64,000 nt of DNA from Zoroaster sp. YZ-2022 (Eukaryota > Echinodermata > Asteroidea > Forcipulatida > Zoroasteridae): positions 55,723,711 to 55,787,710 of the forward strand of contig CM055817.1 of the NCBI GenBank assembly GCA_029582265.1, written 5' to 3'. Shown here in pieces: positions 39,746-51,450 of this stretch. The translations under genes and the position numbers were made by a program. How positions within the stretch are numbered: the first letter of the stretch is position 1; the number at the start of each line of letters is the position of its first letter. The notes under the pieces were generated by a model. That model did no database searches and was not told the DNA's origin. It worked only from the letters and a program-made list of their open reading frames with translations.

Positions 39746-41429
39746 GGCCACACCTTTCAACTGACTGAGCTGAAATATAAAATCAAAAGTACTCGATAAC
39801 CGGGACCTTGGAAACGATTTTCCTAAAAAAATAAATCATGCTCGACTTATAATTGTGGCGTAGGCATGTACTATTAATAGGGGGTTTGTATTTCACTTGA
39901 TGTGATCAGACACGGAGGTGTTTATACTTCACTTGATCTGATGAGAGATTAGATTCTTACGAAAATGACAACGATTCTGTTAATCTGTTCACAATTTCTT
40001 TTGCTCATTTTTTATGTTAAAATTGTCATTGGTCATCAACAACTTTTCGTAACTCATTCCCCCCCCCCCTAAAAAAGTGTTCGATATTCACGGCCTTTAG
40101 GAAATTTTAGTCAAAGGATTGGCCCTGTTCGAACCAGGGTACAGGTACGCCTGGGCATTGTTATCATGAATAGGTCCTTCCCTCAAAGGTTTGCCCCCCT
40201 TAAGGTTTGATTAACATTTCACTATGAAGGTGCAGCTAGCCCAGACAATGAAACCAGTACTTGTGAAGGTTTCAAATCGACGACTCTATACTTTTACATT
40301 ATATTGTATATATTGAGAATAACATGTTCTGGGTGTTTTCTGGTACAGCATACAATGGTGGGAATTTGGTGATGGCAGAGGGGCATAGCGAATGCCTAAT
40401 CTTTGGTGGGGGTTATATAGAAGCCATTTTGCCGACTGACGTCACCAGCAACTTTTTGAGAGGGTGGTTTTGTAAAACAAATTTAGGGGGTGGGGAGTGA
40501 AGTGATACATACATTTTTTTAATTTTGAGGGGGTAGGCGTGAATAATTCCCCCTCAAATAAATAAATCGCCGAATGAGGTCGAAGGGTAGGCGTTAGAAT
40601 TTTTCCCCGTAATTAAATCACAAGCCTCCTTTAAAAAAATACAAACCTGCTTCGATGGCTTGAGTGAGTGTTTACCTGCTGACTGAGGCTCGATAAAGGC
40701 CTAACTATTCACTGTAAACATGTTGGGCAACTTGGGGTTGGGTAAGGTTATTTCTCCCAGAATTGGTCAGTATTTCAACAGTTCACATATTTTGGCAAAA
40801 AAGTATCCAACATTGGGCAATGGTAAACCAACTGTGTAACCTGTTGATATGTTGACCATGTGTTGGGCAACATATCAACCGTGTTTGCCCAAGATTTCTT
40901 ACAGTGTTCGAATGCGACAGTGTAAAATGCCATCTTGTAAAATGCCATCTTGTAAGTATCCGAAGTGCTCTCTTGTAACTATTTGAATGCTGTACTCTAA
41001 CTATTCGAATGGCGTCTTGTAACATTTCAGTTACTGATTTACATAATTTGCAACGTCGTTCGCGTGAGGTACCGGTATGGCTTAGAAACAACATTGTGGA
41101 ACTCCATTTAAACGAATTTTGGATTTATCGGAGTTAATAGTAATGAATTTACTTACAGGACGAGGAGATCTTGTTAACTCTGTTAAATATTTAGATTTAG
41201 ATTCACAGTATTCGACAGAAACTTTAGTGACAGATTAATTGTTCTGTTTAGGGATTAACCCTAGTTTCAATCAGTAGTTGCAATCTCAAACTTTAGGGAC
41301 ACTGTCGTCATGATCAGAGAAGATTTTCAACGGGGCATAAATTCACAGTATTCGGTAGAAACTTTAGTGACAGATTGTTGTGTCTATGGGATTAACCCTA
41401 GTTTCAATCGGAAGTTTCAATCTCAAACC

Positions 41430-41651
41430 TAAAGGGACACTATCGTCACGATCAGAGCAGATTTTCAAAAGGGCATGGAATCGGTGTCCTATAGTTTTAC
41501 GATGAACGCAGTGACTGAAAATTACTGGCTCATTTATGCAGCAGCGACGGTAATGTGACCTTATCATGCGGGGTATTATCTTAAGTCACTGGGTTAATCT
41601 GAAAGTTGCACTCTGATTCCATGCCCTGTTGTGACGATAGTGCCCCTTTAA
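41430..41651. mobile_element. miniature element, AAAGGGACAGTATCGTCACGA family
   Basis: Full-length copy from CTAAAGGGACACTATCGTCA to TGACGATAGTGCCCCTTTAA. A partial relative lies at 41290-41340 (TAGGGACACTGTCGTCATGA). The flanking sequence AAACTTTAGTGACAGATT occurs twice, so the area is also locally duplicated. Confidence 0.88.
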
Positions 41652-43991
41652 CAGTGAAAACAAAGAACTAACCACAAAGAATGAAGGAATCTTGGGTCAC
41701 CCAAGGCTCTAGTATTCAACTGATTTTATTATGAATATAAGTTCATGGCCATGACGTGCGATACACCAAGCATTTCAGCCTATTGTAACATTTTCTTTGG
41801 CATACGTGCCACTGGAAGGTCTCGTCTGATCCTTTCAATTATTTGCAAAAATGTTTGTTTTTTCACGCCATTGTGGGCTGTTGATCGAGTGTCCCCCTTC
41901 GGTGAGGAATGTTTCCAATTGTATTTCAGCAACATAGAAAAATACATATAGTTTGAAAACAACGTGACCGTAACCATGGAGGTTCCTTCCTCCATGCCGT
42001 AACAAAGGGATAGTTTGAATACAATTTTCAGGGACGCGGAGGAAAACAGCTTTTGTACTTTGGCTTAAAATAAGCCGATAATTTGATTAACCCAGGGGTA
42101 GGTTTGAGAAAGTCCAAGGTGTTACACATGTGAACTTAGGTCTTGAAAACAAATTAATATAAAGGATTGCCACTTGTCGCTGGCGGCGGGCTTTGTATTC
42201 TTGCAGACTCTAGTCTTTAGAAGTGGCGGAGCCAAAGGGGGGCGGGGCGGGACGCAGGGGGAGGTCGCTCCCCCACTTGTTGGCAAAATAGTGTCTGTCG
42301 GTAAATTCACAGACTTGTTAGTATTTCTGAACTTATTTGTCTGCTAAACAGCGTCGTATAAAAAAAATTAAAAAAAGAGAGAGAGAGAGAGAAGAAAAAA
42401 TGGTACATCAAGTGTTGTCTTAAGCAGTGTTTGGGGGAGGGTGGGAAATAACCTCCACCCAGGCATGCATGCCAAATCTGAGTGCACACATATAATTGGC
42501 ATACTTATAGAAGCAATTTCGCCGACATTACCAATGCAATGTTGTACACGTTCCATTTAATGTATAGGTCTTGATTCAAAGAAAGAAAGCATACTCAGAT
42601 CATAGCAGTTTTGCCAACATTACCGATGTTGTACCTTCCCTTCAATGTATATCTTGATTCAAAGAGAGTAAGCATACTCATAGAAGCAGTTTTGCCAACA
42701 TTAGTGATGTTGTACCTTCCCTTCAATGTATATCTTGATTCAAAGAGAGTAAGCATACTCATAGAAACAGTTTTGCCAACATTGCCAATGTTGCGTAGTC
42801 TGCATCATTGTTAAAACAATGCTTTTCATATTAGCCCTCTGCACAAATAACACAGATAATTATAAACAGGTAACATGCAGTAGACGTCATTTTTATTTTA
42901 CCAAAACACCCAAAACAGTTAGGCCTATAAACAATATTACAGCATAATATAAATTCCAGCATAAATAAGCTTAGCAGTTGCCATAGTAACAAAACAAAAT
43001 GATAGTTTGATTATTTTCTTACAACACAATGTCTCATAAAAGATAGTTTCTATTAAAATTGAGTCGATTACATGTAATTGTATTCGATTTTGCCAAGCGA
43101 ATACCTGTATTCGTATACGTTTTCGAATACATTTCAAAATAGGTAGTTTCACGTCCTTCACAGTCTCCTATTTGTTTTTAGAATAATGACGTCACAGCGA
43201 CAATTACGTCATTACGCCAGCAGTTATATATGCGCCACGCGGGATTGAACCAATCGGTAGTTTGTATTTGCATCACGTGGACTCACTAAGTTGAAATTTC
43301 ATTCCTCCTCAAAATACAAAAAATTGAGGATTTAGTTTTAGTTTGCTTCTGACTCTTTTTCAGTACAATTAAAATTGAAAACGAAATTGAGTTGAGCATT
43401 GTTTCAGAATAAATACCTCGTGGCCACACAGGACACAAAAGGTCAAATGACCTTGACTGAGTGTCGGGGGTGTTATTATTTGGCAACTTACTCAATATCG
43501 ACACCATGGTATTCATTGGACATTAATGGTGTTATTTTTACACGCAAGATTTTTGCGAGGTAGATAGGAACAGTCGTATAGGAGTAAACAAACAAAACAA
43601 TACGCAAACACACACACCCCCACACACACATTCACACAAACAAACAATAGCCTATACAAATAAAGACCTCCTGAAAACGATCGGAGCTTATTGATTTAAA
43701 CCAACCAACTTTTATTCAGAACTAATTACAACTAGAAGTCTATTACCTACATGGAGTCTGCCACTCGTGTACATAACCTTGCCCATTCGTGACGTTTTGT
43801 TCCACAAACTGACTTGCAAGGTCTCAAAAGAAGCAGTGCAGTCTGGGAGACTTGTGAGAGAACTGTATCTCTCGCGCGCACCTTAGCGTTTAGCGCGTTC
43901 TCCTCGTAGCTGATGGTTCGCCAGGGTCTACTTTCAAATTGCGTCTAGTTCTGATCTAGGAACTATAGTTTCGCGTGGAAACGCCTGTCCA

Positions 43992-44142
43992 GGGGCCGAT
44001 TTCACAAAGAGCTAAGATTGATCTTAACTGTGTATCAATCTTAATTGCTTAGCAAAGTGTGATGTCACAATACAAATCACTATGGTAATACTACCAACTC
44101 ATCTTAAGATGAATCTTAGTGCTTTGTGAAATCGAGCCCAGG
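43992..44142. mobile_element. fold-back miniature element
   Basis: GGGGCCGATTTCACAAAGAG at the left pairs with CTTTGTGAAATCGAGCCC at the right. Internal CTAAGATTGATCTTAA and CTTAAGATGAATCTTAG also pair. About 151 bp, non-coding. Confidence 0.88.
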
Positions 44143-44514
44143 CAGGTCAGGCAGGAAGAGCAAAACCCGTAACCGCGCTCGTTGTACGTGCGCATATTTG
44201 GAGTACAATGCCGTGGTGGATTACAGCAGGCTGCCGGGCACACTTCACGGTAGGTAATAGACTTCTGTTACTGTTACTACTCAAAAGAGAATTTCTGCAT
44301 GTTTGTCGCCACAAACAGACCTTATTTTAAAAATACCTTGTTTAGTATACTACTTGTTAACACTTATACCCAGACAGACTACATAATTGTACAGACATCT
44401 CTACAGATTATGAATGTTGCTTAACGAACGTAGTCTTAGTCGTTTCCTTAAGTCTTCTCCAATCTGTTGAGAAACAATAACTAAATTATGGTCTTGTGGT
44501 AATAAAAAAAAAGT

Positions 44515-45223
44515 TAAAAGGGACAGTATCGTATCGTCACGATCAGAGCAGATATTTGATAGGGCATGGAATTGTTATGTTATAGTTTTAAATGAACTTA
44601 GTGACTATAAAATTAAAATTATTACCGTGCCTGATGCATAAATAATGAACCAGTATTTGCATAATATGCATAAATGATGAGCCAGTATTTGCATAATATG
44701 CATAAATAATGAGCCAATATTTGCATAATGATATATGCAGCAGCCATGTCAATATTTTTTTTATCACGCTCTCTTATTTATAATAATAATTATAATAATA
44801 ATGTGTGGACTTATATAGCGCACGTATCCACCAACTGAGTGGTGCTCAAGGCGCATATTATTACCCCTGCTCATAAGGCTCATAAATCATTCCTGAAACC
44901 ATCTCAGCTCCCTGGGGAATATACAGCTCAATTGCTGCCATTACAGCGCATATAGGGCTAATCAACCAACTCTGCCCTCACAGGTACCCATTTAACCCCT
45001 GGGTGGAGAGAAGCAATTATGGTTAAGTGTCTTGCTCAAGGACACAAGTGTCACGGCCGGGATTCGAACCCACATTCTGCTGCTAACACCCGAACTTGAG
45101 TCCGGTAAGCTAGACCGCTCGGCCACGACACTCCACGCTTTATAGCTATTATTTACAGTCACTGAGTTCATTTAAACCTAAGACACCGATTCTGCTCTTA
45201 TCGTGACGATATTGACCCTTTAA
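44515..45223. mobile_element. AAAGGGACA-family element interrupted by a SINE
   Basis: The left end TTAAAAGGGACAGTATCG and right end TCGTGACGATATTGACCCTTTAA belong to one element, split by a SINE at 44785-45135. Three ATGCATAAATAATGAGCC units (44630-44725) are a local tandem expansion of its middle. Confidence 0.88.
44785..45135 (-). mobile_element. tRNA-Leu-derived SINE, nearly complete
   Basis: On minus: GTCGTGGCCGAGCGGTCTAGC (A-box), GGACTCAAGTTCGGGTGTTAG (CAA-anticodon-like loop), GAATGTGGGTTCGAATCCCGGCC (B-box), the body, then TGCGCCTTGAGCACCACTCAG and (ATT)n. The head closely resembles a tRNA-Leu(CAA), but its stems are imperfect, so this is a retroposon and not a tRNA gene. Confidence 0.92.
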
Positions 45224-45330
45224 AATAGCTTTAATCAAGAAATAAATTTCTTACGGCATAATAAATCACCATGACAACCGTATCACTAGTTTTGTTCTTC
45301 ACAACAATGTTATACACTGTCTTGGATTTC

Positions 45331-45565
45331 AATACTCTCTTAATGTAAAAGAGTGAAAACCACTCTTTCAAAGAGCTATATGGCGGAGAAGTCTTTTTGG
45401 AGTGGATAAAGAGTAAAATTATATAGTGTATATAAGAGTGAATTGGTAGCCTTTTACTGTATTTTTCACTCGAATCAGAGTGTGTTTTACACTCCAAAAA
45501 TATTTGTCCGCCATATAGCTCTTAATTAAAAGAGTGGTTTTCACTCATTTACATTAAGAGAGTAT
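45331..45565. mobile_element. miniature inverted-repeat element beside peptide gene B
   Basis: AATACTCTCTTAATGTAAAAG plus AGTGAAAACCACTCTTT and AGAGCTATATGGCGGA pair with the complementary blocks ending TTTACATTAAGAGAGTAT (arms about 55-60 bp). It lies 139 bp downstream of the gene B stop and could serve as its 3' end region. Confidence 0.9.
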
Positions 45566-45703
45566 GTTCAGATCAACTGTGAAATTATCCACACTCAGAA
45601 CTATTTCGTTAATAATAGAAACACTGAATTGCGTCAATTCTGCAGCTGTCAGTTTCTACAAACACAATACTCGTTTTACACATATTACCTTGAGAGTTTT
45701 AAC

Positions 45704-47936
45704 TCACGGGGAGCTGGTAAACAACTGATAGCAACGTCCTACTCCATCCCTACCAGTACGGCACATTTCTCCCTCGCCACAGCTAAAGTGTGGTCCGCAT
45801 GGAAAGCGTTCTGTAGCGGTAGGAGCAGAAACCAAAAACATTATTCCCCTCCATTGTTCCCAATGTTATGACTTATTTAGGCATAGCCAATATGATTTGT
45901 ACATATTTTTATAGCACAGCACTAATTCGGCGATTTTGTGTACACGACGTCTTTGCTTTTGTTCTATTTAGGATTCAAGCTTGTGATTTGTCAATATATA
46001 ATGTTCGTTACTAACTTCCGCAAGTTCTGTTTTTTATTTATTTAATTAAGGCCATTCTTTGGTCCCCTGAAGGCCGATTTTGATATCATAAAACAGCGCC
46101 CTCATGTGTCAAAGGTTAGTTTGAAATAATTTAAAACGAACATTGCAAAAATATGTTAAATATAAGTGTTGGTTTTCTACGCAGTGCAGTGCTTCTTTGA
46201 CCAATCTGTACACTCTATTTGACGAAACGCTAGCGTACTGCGTATCTGGGAATGCATGTGACACGCCAGATGGCGGAAAACAGTGGTCACCGCACTTTTT
46301 ATGAATATGCATGATTATTCATTTCTATCCTACGGAAAATAATTATTCGATTCGGACTGATCTATCAAACATGACCATTTTAAACAGTGCAAAATGTTGC
46401 TGAAACTTACTGAATTCTTCAAAAGTTCTCTCCACTGGATCCCGTTCTTTGTTCTCGATTTCTATAGATACAGAAACACATTGTAAACTTTTCATTTATA
46501 AGCAAGAATGATGCCAAACAAAGAGCTCTGTATATTTATTTATAACACAATTGGAAACATGTTGTCCTTATTGGAAGTAACGATTCTCAAATAAATTTCA
46601 ATTCCGTTTCACATCCAAAAGAATCCTGCCAACAAACCTTGATTTTAATCTTGAAAAACCAATGTTTTATTTGTAGAGCAACCAAATAACTCTGTTCTGT
46701 TATGAAGGAGGTTATAAGGGGTGCCAATTGTCACTCCATGCAGGATCTTTATAGATTGCTTTCATAAATTATTTATGTATTTCACTCTGTTCTGTTATGA
46801 AGGAGGTTTATAAGGGGTGCCAATTGCCACCTTACTTAGTTTGCCTCCTTTTTGGGAAAAACTGAAAACTAATTTCTTAAAAACGACTTATTTCAAAACC
46901 ACGAAATTGTACTTGAAAAAATATGTGATTTGCTTATTTCCAATAAGGACAAAAGGTTTCCAATCACGTTTTATTTATTTTTTAATTTTGTATTTATTAA
47001 AGCCGACTATACGCCATATATATTTTCAGAGTATGCCGGATTTGTAAATACTACACAATAAGCAGAACATCTCACCACGAGCATCCAAGGCATCAATTAA
47101 CTTTACGAGAAGCTCTCTCACGCTAGGTTCCTCTGAAAATATAAAACAATATAACAAGGTCAACATGTCTTCAATGTATAGTTTCAAAATAGACAGTTTA
47201 AAAAATAAATAAATAAATAAAAGACAGACTCATCGACGGACCAACCGATAGACAAACAGACAAGAGTGGTATACCGTGTTTCTGGGAACCCCTTTGACAT
47301 AAGGCTATATAATTAAACAGGCGGACAAATTCCCAGTACAAAAAACGAGTTAATTAATAGAACTATACTGAACAGCAAAAGAAACGTCGTATGAATACAA
47401 GATATCAACAGGTATATTTTGTAACGTACACTTTGAAAACCATTCAAGTCGCATTCCATCCGCCTATAGGATTTTCAGGCACAGTCATGATTCAGAATGA
47501 TGTTAGACTGCATATTTCCCAAAAACGATACATGTAAAACTCTTGTGGTTGAGTTATGTCAACGATTTAAAATCACGACGTTTCTTTTGCTGTTCAGTAT
47601 ATATAATAATTATATCAAGAAGTCTAATGCCTAATGCCTACAAGTGTGCCACTCGTGTACTATAAACCTTGTCCACAGCATAATAGTAATCCAAGAACAA
47701 CAATGGAGGTAAGTAAGACTAATTGCGGTGACACCATGTGGAATCTCAATTGAGTAGTAATTAGTTCTGAAAAGAACTGGGGGTACAACTCGACGTTTCG
47801 ATCAGTATGCTCTGATCGTCCTCAGGAGAATGGAGGTAATAGACTTCCGCTAGTACTTGCCTTCATTGTAAGTGTTTTCATAAGCCACAACGCAGCCAAA
47901 CAACACGACCAGCGCCAAGAAAGTATAGCCCCTCAT
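45704..47936 (-). CDS. secreted 4-cysteine peptide precursor B (novel family)
   Basis: Coding exons on minus: 47936-47861, 47132-47076, 46461-46411 and 45810-45704, phases 1, 1, 1, giving 96 codons. Exons 2 and 3 have exactly the same lengths (57 and 51) as in gene A. The signal peptide is MRGYTFLALVVLFGCVVAY. The spacer has SVRELLVKLIDALDA and KERDPVERTFEEF. Lys62-Arg63 then precedes a 33-residue peptide starting FPCGPHFSC, with the same C-x5-C-x5-C-x9-C spacing and GVGRCY, plus a seven-residue extension (QLFTSSP). Signal, RDPVER motif, KR site and cysteine frame are conserved, whereas residues between the cysteines differ: the pattern of a fast-evolving processed peptide. Exon 1 ends AAG then GCAAGT, implying a GC-AG intron. 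The function is unknown. Confidence 0.85.
47364..47602. mobile_element. Tc1/mariner-like miniature element
   Basis: Ends TATACTGAACAGCAAAAGAAACGTCG (first 20 bases TATACTGAACAGCAAAAGAA) and the complementary right end finishing GCTGTTCAGTATA. It is related by termini to 12051-12281 but has a different interior. It lies in intron 1 of peptide gene B. Confidence 0.85.
47703..47838. mobile_element. tail-only copy of the 64-bp repeat element with target duplication
   Basis: GCGGTGACACCATGTGGAAT through CAATTGAGTAGTAATTAGTT and AACTCGACGTTTCGATCAG is flanked by AATGGAGGTAA on both sides (47703-47713; about 47829-47839). The 11-bp direct repeat suggests target-primed (LINE-mediated) insertion of this family. 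Confidence 0.7.
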
Positions 47937-48070
47937 ATTCTCTTCTGTCAGAAAGGAATGATTAAAAACAAATTGCTTTTACTTATAAGAAATTTAAATA
48001 TCTGAAATATTCACTGACTCAAGCACACTATATATGTAGCCAATGTTCAGTTTATATCTAGGTTATTTGG

Positions 48071-48560
48071 TTTAAAGGGACTGTCATCACGATCAGAGCA
48101 GACTTTCAGCAGGGCATGGAATCGGCGTCTTATTAATTTAAGATGAACATAGACTGCAAATTACTGGCTCATTTCGTCCCTAATTTGCCATATTGACCAA
48201 TCCCGAATTAAGTTGGCATAGTGACCAATGTGGTATTGGTCACTTTGCCAAATTACAAAAATAGCCAGTTAGAGCATTCGTCATTTGAATGCATGCTCTA
48301 TCTCCAAAACTATAAGGAATACATGCATGTGGATTAGATACAATGGTAGGTCTCTTCCTGAATATACTAATGGGCGGGGAAACTTAAAATTGAAAAAAGT
48401 CGGATTGGTCACTATGGCAAATTAGGGAAGATTTATGCAGCAGCAACGCAAATATGACCTTATCATGTGGGTATTATTTTAAGTCACTGAGTTAATCTAA
48501 AACTAGCACTCCGATTCCATGTCCTGTGTATGTTGATCGTGACGATGTTGCCCCTTTAAT
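48071..48560. mobile_element. AAAGGGACA-family element interrupted by another element
   Basis: TTTAAAGGGACTGTCATCAC and GTGACGATGTTGCCCCTTTAA are its two ends. The middle is split at ATTT by the 256-bp element 48175-48430. The left flank (TATATCTAGGTTATTTGG) recurs before the copy at 49019, so the pair arose by local duplication. Confidence 0.92.
48175..48430. mobile_element. nested TTTGCCATAGTGACCAAT-family element
   Basis: Termini CGTCCCTAATTTGCCATA and (complement) CTTCCCTAATTTGCCATA with target duplication ATTT (48171-48174 and 48431-48434). The uninterrupted target CTCATTTATGCAGCAGC is visible in sister elements, proving the exact insertion point. Confidence 0.95.
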
Positions 48561-48561
48561 G

Positions 48562-48897
48562 TATACTACTCAAAACAATTTAGGGAACAAAACAATTTAG
48601 GGAACACCGGATTTACTGCAAGAGGTGGTCACGCCCGTTATTGAAATGTTCCATGAACTGGGTTTTTCATTTGCATCCCTTCTCTCTTTCAGTAGTCATG
48701 TCATGTGTAGTCATGTGTAATCACTACATGCATCCTTTATCATCTGTTTCATTGTGCAGTTGTTTCTCGTCAATTCTGTGAAACATTGTGTTTATCTTAA
48801 ATAAATGATCTTGCTTTAACTGAGATTATTCCGGTGTTCCCTAAATTGTTTTGTTCCCTAAATTGTTTTGTTCCCTAAATTGTTTTGAGTAGTATAT
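48562..48897. mobile_element. Tc1/mariner-like miniature element
   Basis: TATACTACTCAAAACAATTT plus AGGGAACAAAACAATTTAGG at the left, complementary block at the right ending TTTTGAGTAGTATA. The AAACAATTTAGGGAAC motif is repeated within both arms. TA at both borders. No transposase. Confidence 0.9.
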
Positions 48898-49018
48898 AAA
48901 CTCGACCATGCCAGTCTCATCTCATGGTGGCGAATGCTAATTATATCGCACATTTGGTTTTCAATTGTTACCTGATAGAGTAGAAATCTTATAGGTTTAT
49001 ATCCAGGTTATTTGGTTT

Positions 49019-49241
49019 AAAGGGGCAGTATCGTCACGATCAGAGCAGTCCTTCAACAGGGCATGGAATCGGTGTCCTAGTTTAAGATGAACACAATGAA
49101 TGGAATGTACTGGCTCATTTATGCAGCAGCAACGGTAATATTATGACCTTATCATGTGGGGTATTATTTTCAGTCACTGATTTATTCTAAAACCAGCACT
49201 CCAATTCAATGCCCTGTTGATCGTGATGGTAATTGTTCCTT
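49019..49241. mobile_element. miniature element, AAAGGGACAGTATCGTCACGA family
   Basis: TTAAAGGGGCAGTATCGTCA to GTTGATCGTGATGGTAATTG, with the shared GCATGGAATCGGTGTCCTAG interior. The right end is decayed. It lies in the 5' intron of peptide gene B, matching the position of the 39039 copy in gene A. Confidence 0.85.
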
Positions 49242-49302
49242 CCTTATTGGTTACTTCGACTAGAAAAAAAAAGTTGTAATGGAACAAAATATTGAAACTT
49301 AC

Positions 49303-49400
49303 ATTATTTTGTGATCCGACTTCTACAGTATTCAGCCAACACAGCGGAAATAACGGGGTATTTGACTGAGTCCAGTTGCACCAGTCAGTATATATACTCG
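49303..49400 (-). promoter_or_regulatory. 5' untranslated exon and TATA promoter of peptide gene B
   Basis: On minus, TATATATA (49396-49389) is followed about 27 bases later by CTCAGTC, an initiator-like site near 49363, then an untranslated exon ending AAAATAAT before GTAAGT at 49302. The exon shares GAATACTGTAGAAGTC with gene A. A TATA-driven start suggests regulated, tissue-specific expression (inference). Confidence 0.65.
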
Positions 49401-50252
49401 CTCTGCACAGCCACTCCTTTCAACTGAATATTGAAATATGAAACAAAGTACCTACAATCAGTAATCTGGGAACACTCCAAAGATTTTCAGCAGGAAAAAG
49501 AATTCAAAAGAATTTTCCTTCAAAGGGTTGACCCCGGCGGCCTATCAGAAAAGTTTGTAATTCAAGGATTTTGATAAATTGTTGTCAAAGGTTTAACACT
49601 TTTGAATAAAAGTCATTAGATGGGATGTGCATCAGCGCTCTGCATGCCAGGCCTATTCAAGTATAGCAGGCCCCACTCCTTCGGCTTTATTAATTTATTT
49701 ATCACTATACGTCGGTGGCTAAACCGAGGACTTATAACAAAGGGAAACAATGGCTCCTTTGTTGTTTAAAAATGTGTTTAAATTCTAAACACCCTTTTTA
49801 AAGTGTAGGGGATGAATGGTTTTGAGACTTATTAATAACACCCCCACTCCTAAATTTAAAAAAATGCATTCGCGATGGATTTCCACCACCCTTGTATGCA
49901 ATCATAGGGATAAGCACTGTCCCATCTGTTGTCCGATAGTATAACCCGGTCCAAGGCATGCACTGTACTCAAAATGGGCACACGAACGAGCTGGACTTAA
50001 AGCTATGTATTGCTGATTGATTCAATTGAACTAAACACTCAATAAATTTGATTTATCGAGTTTTTTTGGGGGCCATTGGTTGGCCTACTATGTATTATTC
50101 CTCGTCGGCGGTCATGCCTATCGGCGGCTTCCTACTGTATTTCGCTAAGTGCATCGGCACAGAAAATACCGATAAATAACAATGTCCAAGCATGGTCCAT
50201 ACCCAAAAGCATGCACTGTATTCAAAGTGGGCGCACGAACAAGCATGCCTTT

Positions 50253-50782
50253 AAAAGAGAGGCTCTAACTTCGGTTAAATTCAGTTTTGTGCTGCACTCA
50301 TTTTCCAATAGATAGAGTCCTTATGAAAGTGGAAAAATATCACAAAGTCTCTTAGGCCTACCTCACATTAAAACGGTTTAAAATACCATTGTATTTGATA
50401 CCCTTCCAGTGGGAAATTGGTTAACATCCAAAAAACATCCAGTGACGTCACATTTCAAATATATGGGTCTGTACATTTTTGTACGGGGAATTTTTAGTTC
50501 ATTCCTGCATCTCCATTATATTCAGTCAAAACGCCGTTGAATTTGACTTTTTGAAGAACGAAAAATTCCTGTATGGAATGTACAGGCCCATCTATTGTTG
50601 ACATCCAATGACGTCATGTTTCAAATTTCGCACTGAAAGACTATCAAATAAAATGACATTTTATACCATTATAGAGGTTAGAGACCGTACTTCGTGATAT
50701 TTGTCCACTTTCATAACGACTCTATCGATTGGAAAATGAGTGCAGCACAAAACTGAATTTGACATTAGAGCCCCTCTTTAAA
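50253..50782. mobile_element. fold-back element with about 95-bp arms
   Basis: TTTAAAAGAGAGGCTCTAAC plus CAGTTTTGTGCTGCACTCAT and CACTTTC-type words at the left are complemented by GTGATATTTGTCCACTTTCA ... GAGCCCCTCTTTAAA at the right. Imperfect internal symmetry extends further (GTACATTTTTGTACGGGG, TGACGTCA). Confidence 0.85.
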
Positions 50783-51097
50783 GCTATATATTACTGATTC
50801 AGTTGAACTAAACAGTGAGTTTTGTTGTCATTGGTTGGCTTACTATGTCGATTGTTCCTCGTCAGCGGTCATGCCTATCGGCAATTTCCTATTGTATTTC
50901 GCTAAGCGCATCGGCATACCAACAGTTAACAATGTAACCTTCCTGTAAACACGGATTTTAACTTTATCCTTTGTTATCATAAAAAAATCCTTGCTAAGCC
51001 AAAAAAAGTCTACGGTTTCTGGTCTTAGGTCAGCTTAAAAATCGGTGCGTTGACGCATCTTTTTTGGATCCTGTGTTTGTGGTACTACATATACACC

Positions 51098-51450
51098 TTA
51101 ATAATAATAATAATAATAATAATGTGTGGACTTATATAGCGCACGTATCCACCAACTGAGTGGTGCTCAAGGCGCATTATATTATTACCCCTGCTCATAA
51201 GGCTCATAAGGCTCATAAATCATTCCTGAAACCATCTCAGCTCCCTGGGGAGTATACAGCTCAATTGCTGCCATTACAGCGCATATAGGGCTAATCAACC
51301 AACTCTGCCCTCACAGGTACCCATTTAACCCCTGGGTGGAGAGAAGCAATTATGGTTAAGTGTCTTGCTCAAGGACACAAGTGTCACGGCCGGGATTCGA
51401 ACCCACATTCTGCTGCTAACACCAGAACTTGAGTCCGGTAAGCTAGACCG
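51098..51450 (-). mobile_element. tRNA-Leu-derived SINE
   Basis: Nearly identical to 44785-45135: (AAT)n, TGTGTGGACTTATATAGCGC, the body, GGGATTCGAACCCACATTCT and AACTTGAGTCCGGTAAGCTAG. The extra-repeated CATAAGGCT unit and the missing first bases of the head distinguish it. Confidence 0.92.

Larger units (their letters stand above)
39750..45703. other. intergenic between peptide genes A and B
   Basis: No exon is recognised. Contents: AAAGGGACA-family elements (41278-41360 partial; 41430; 44515), tandem 60-bp units at 42595-42800 (AAGCATACTCATAGAA, TTCCCTTCAATGTATATC), an A/T-rich repeat shared with 34865-35050, a fold-back element at 43992, a nested SINE and an element at 45331. Segments near 43700-43790 resemble 47620-47690, consistent with a duplication that created the two peptide genes. 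Confidence 0.6.

Noticed and set aside
45014..45128. tRNA-Leu gene (minus strand)
   Set aside because: Good A- and B-box similarity and a CAA-like loop, but mispaired stems and the attached SINE body and (ATT)n tail.
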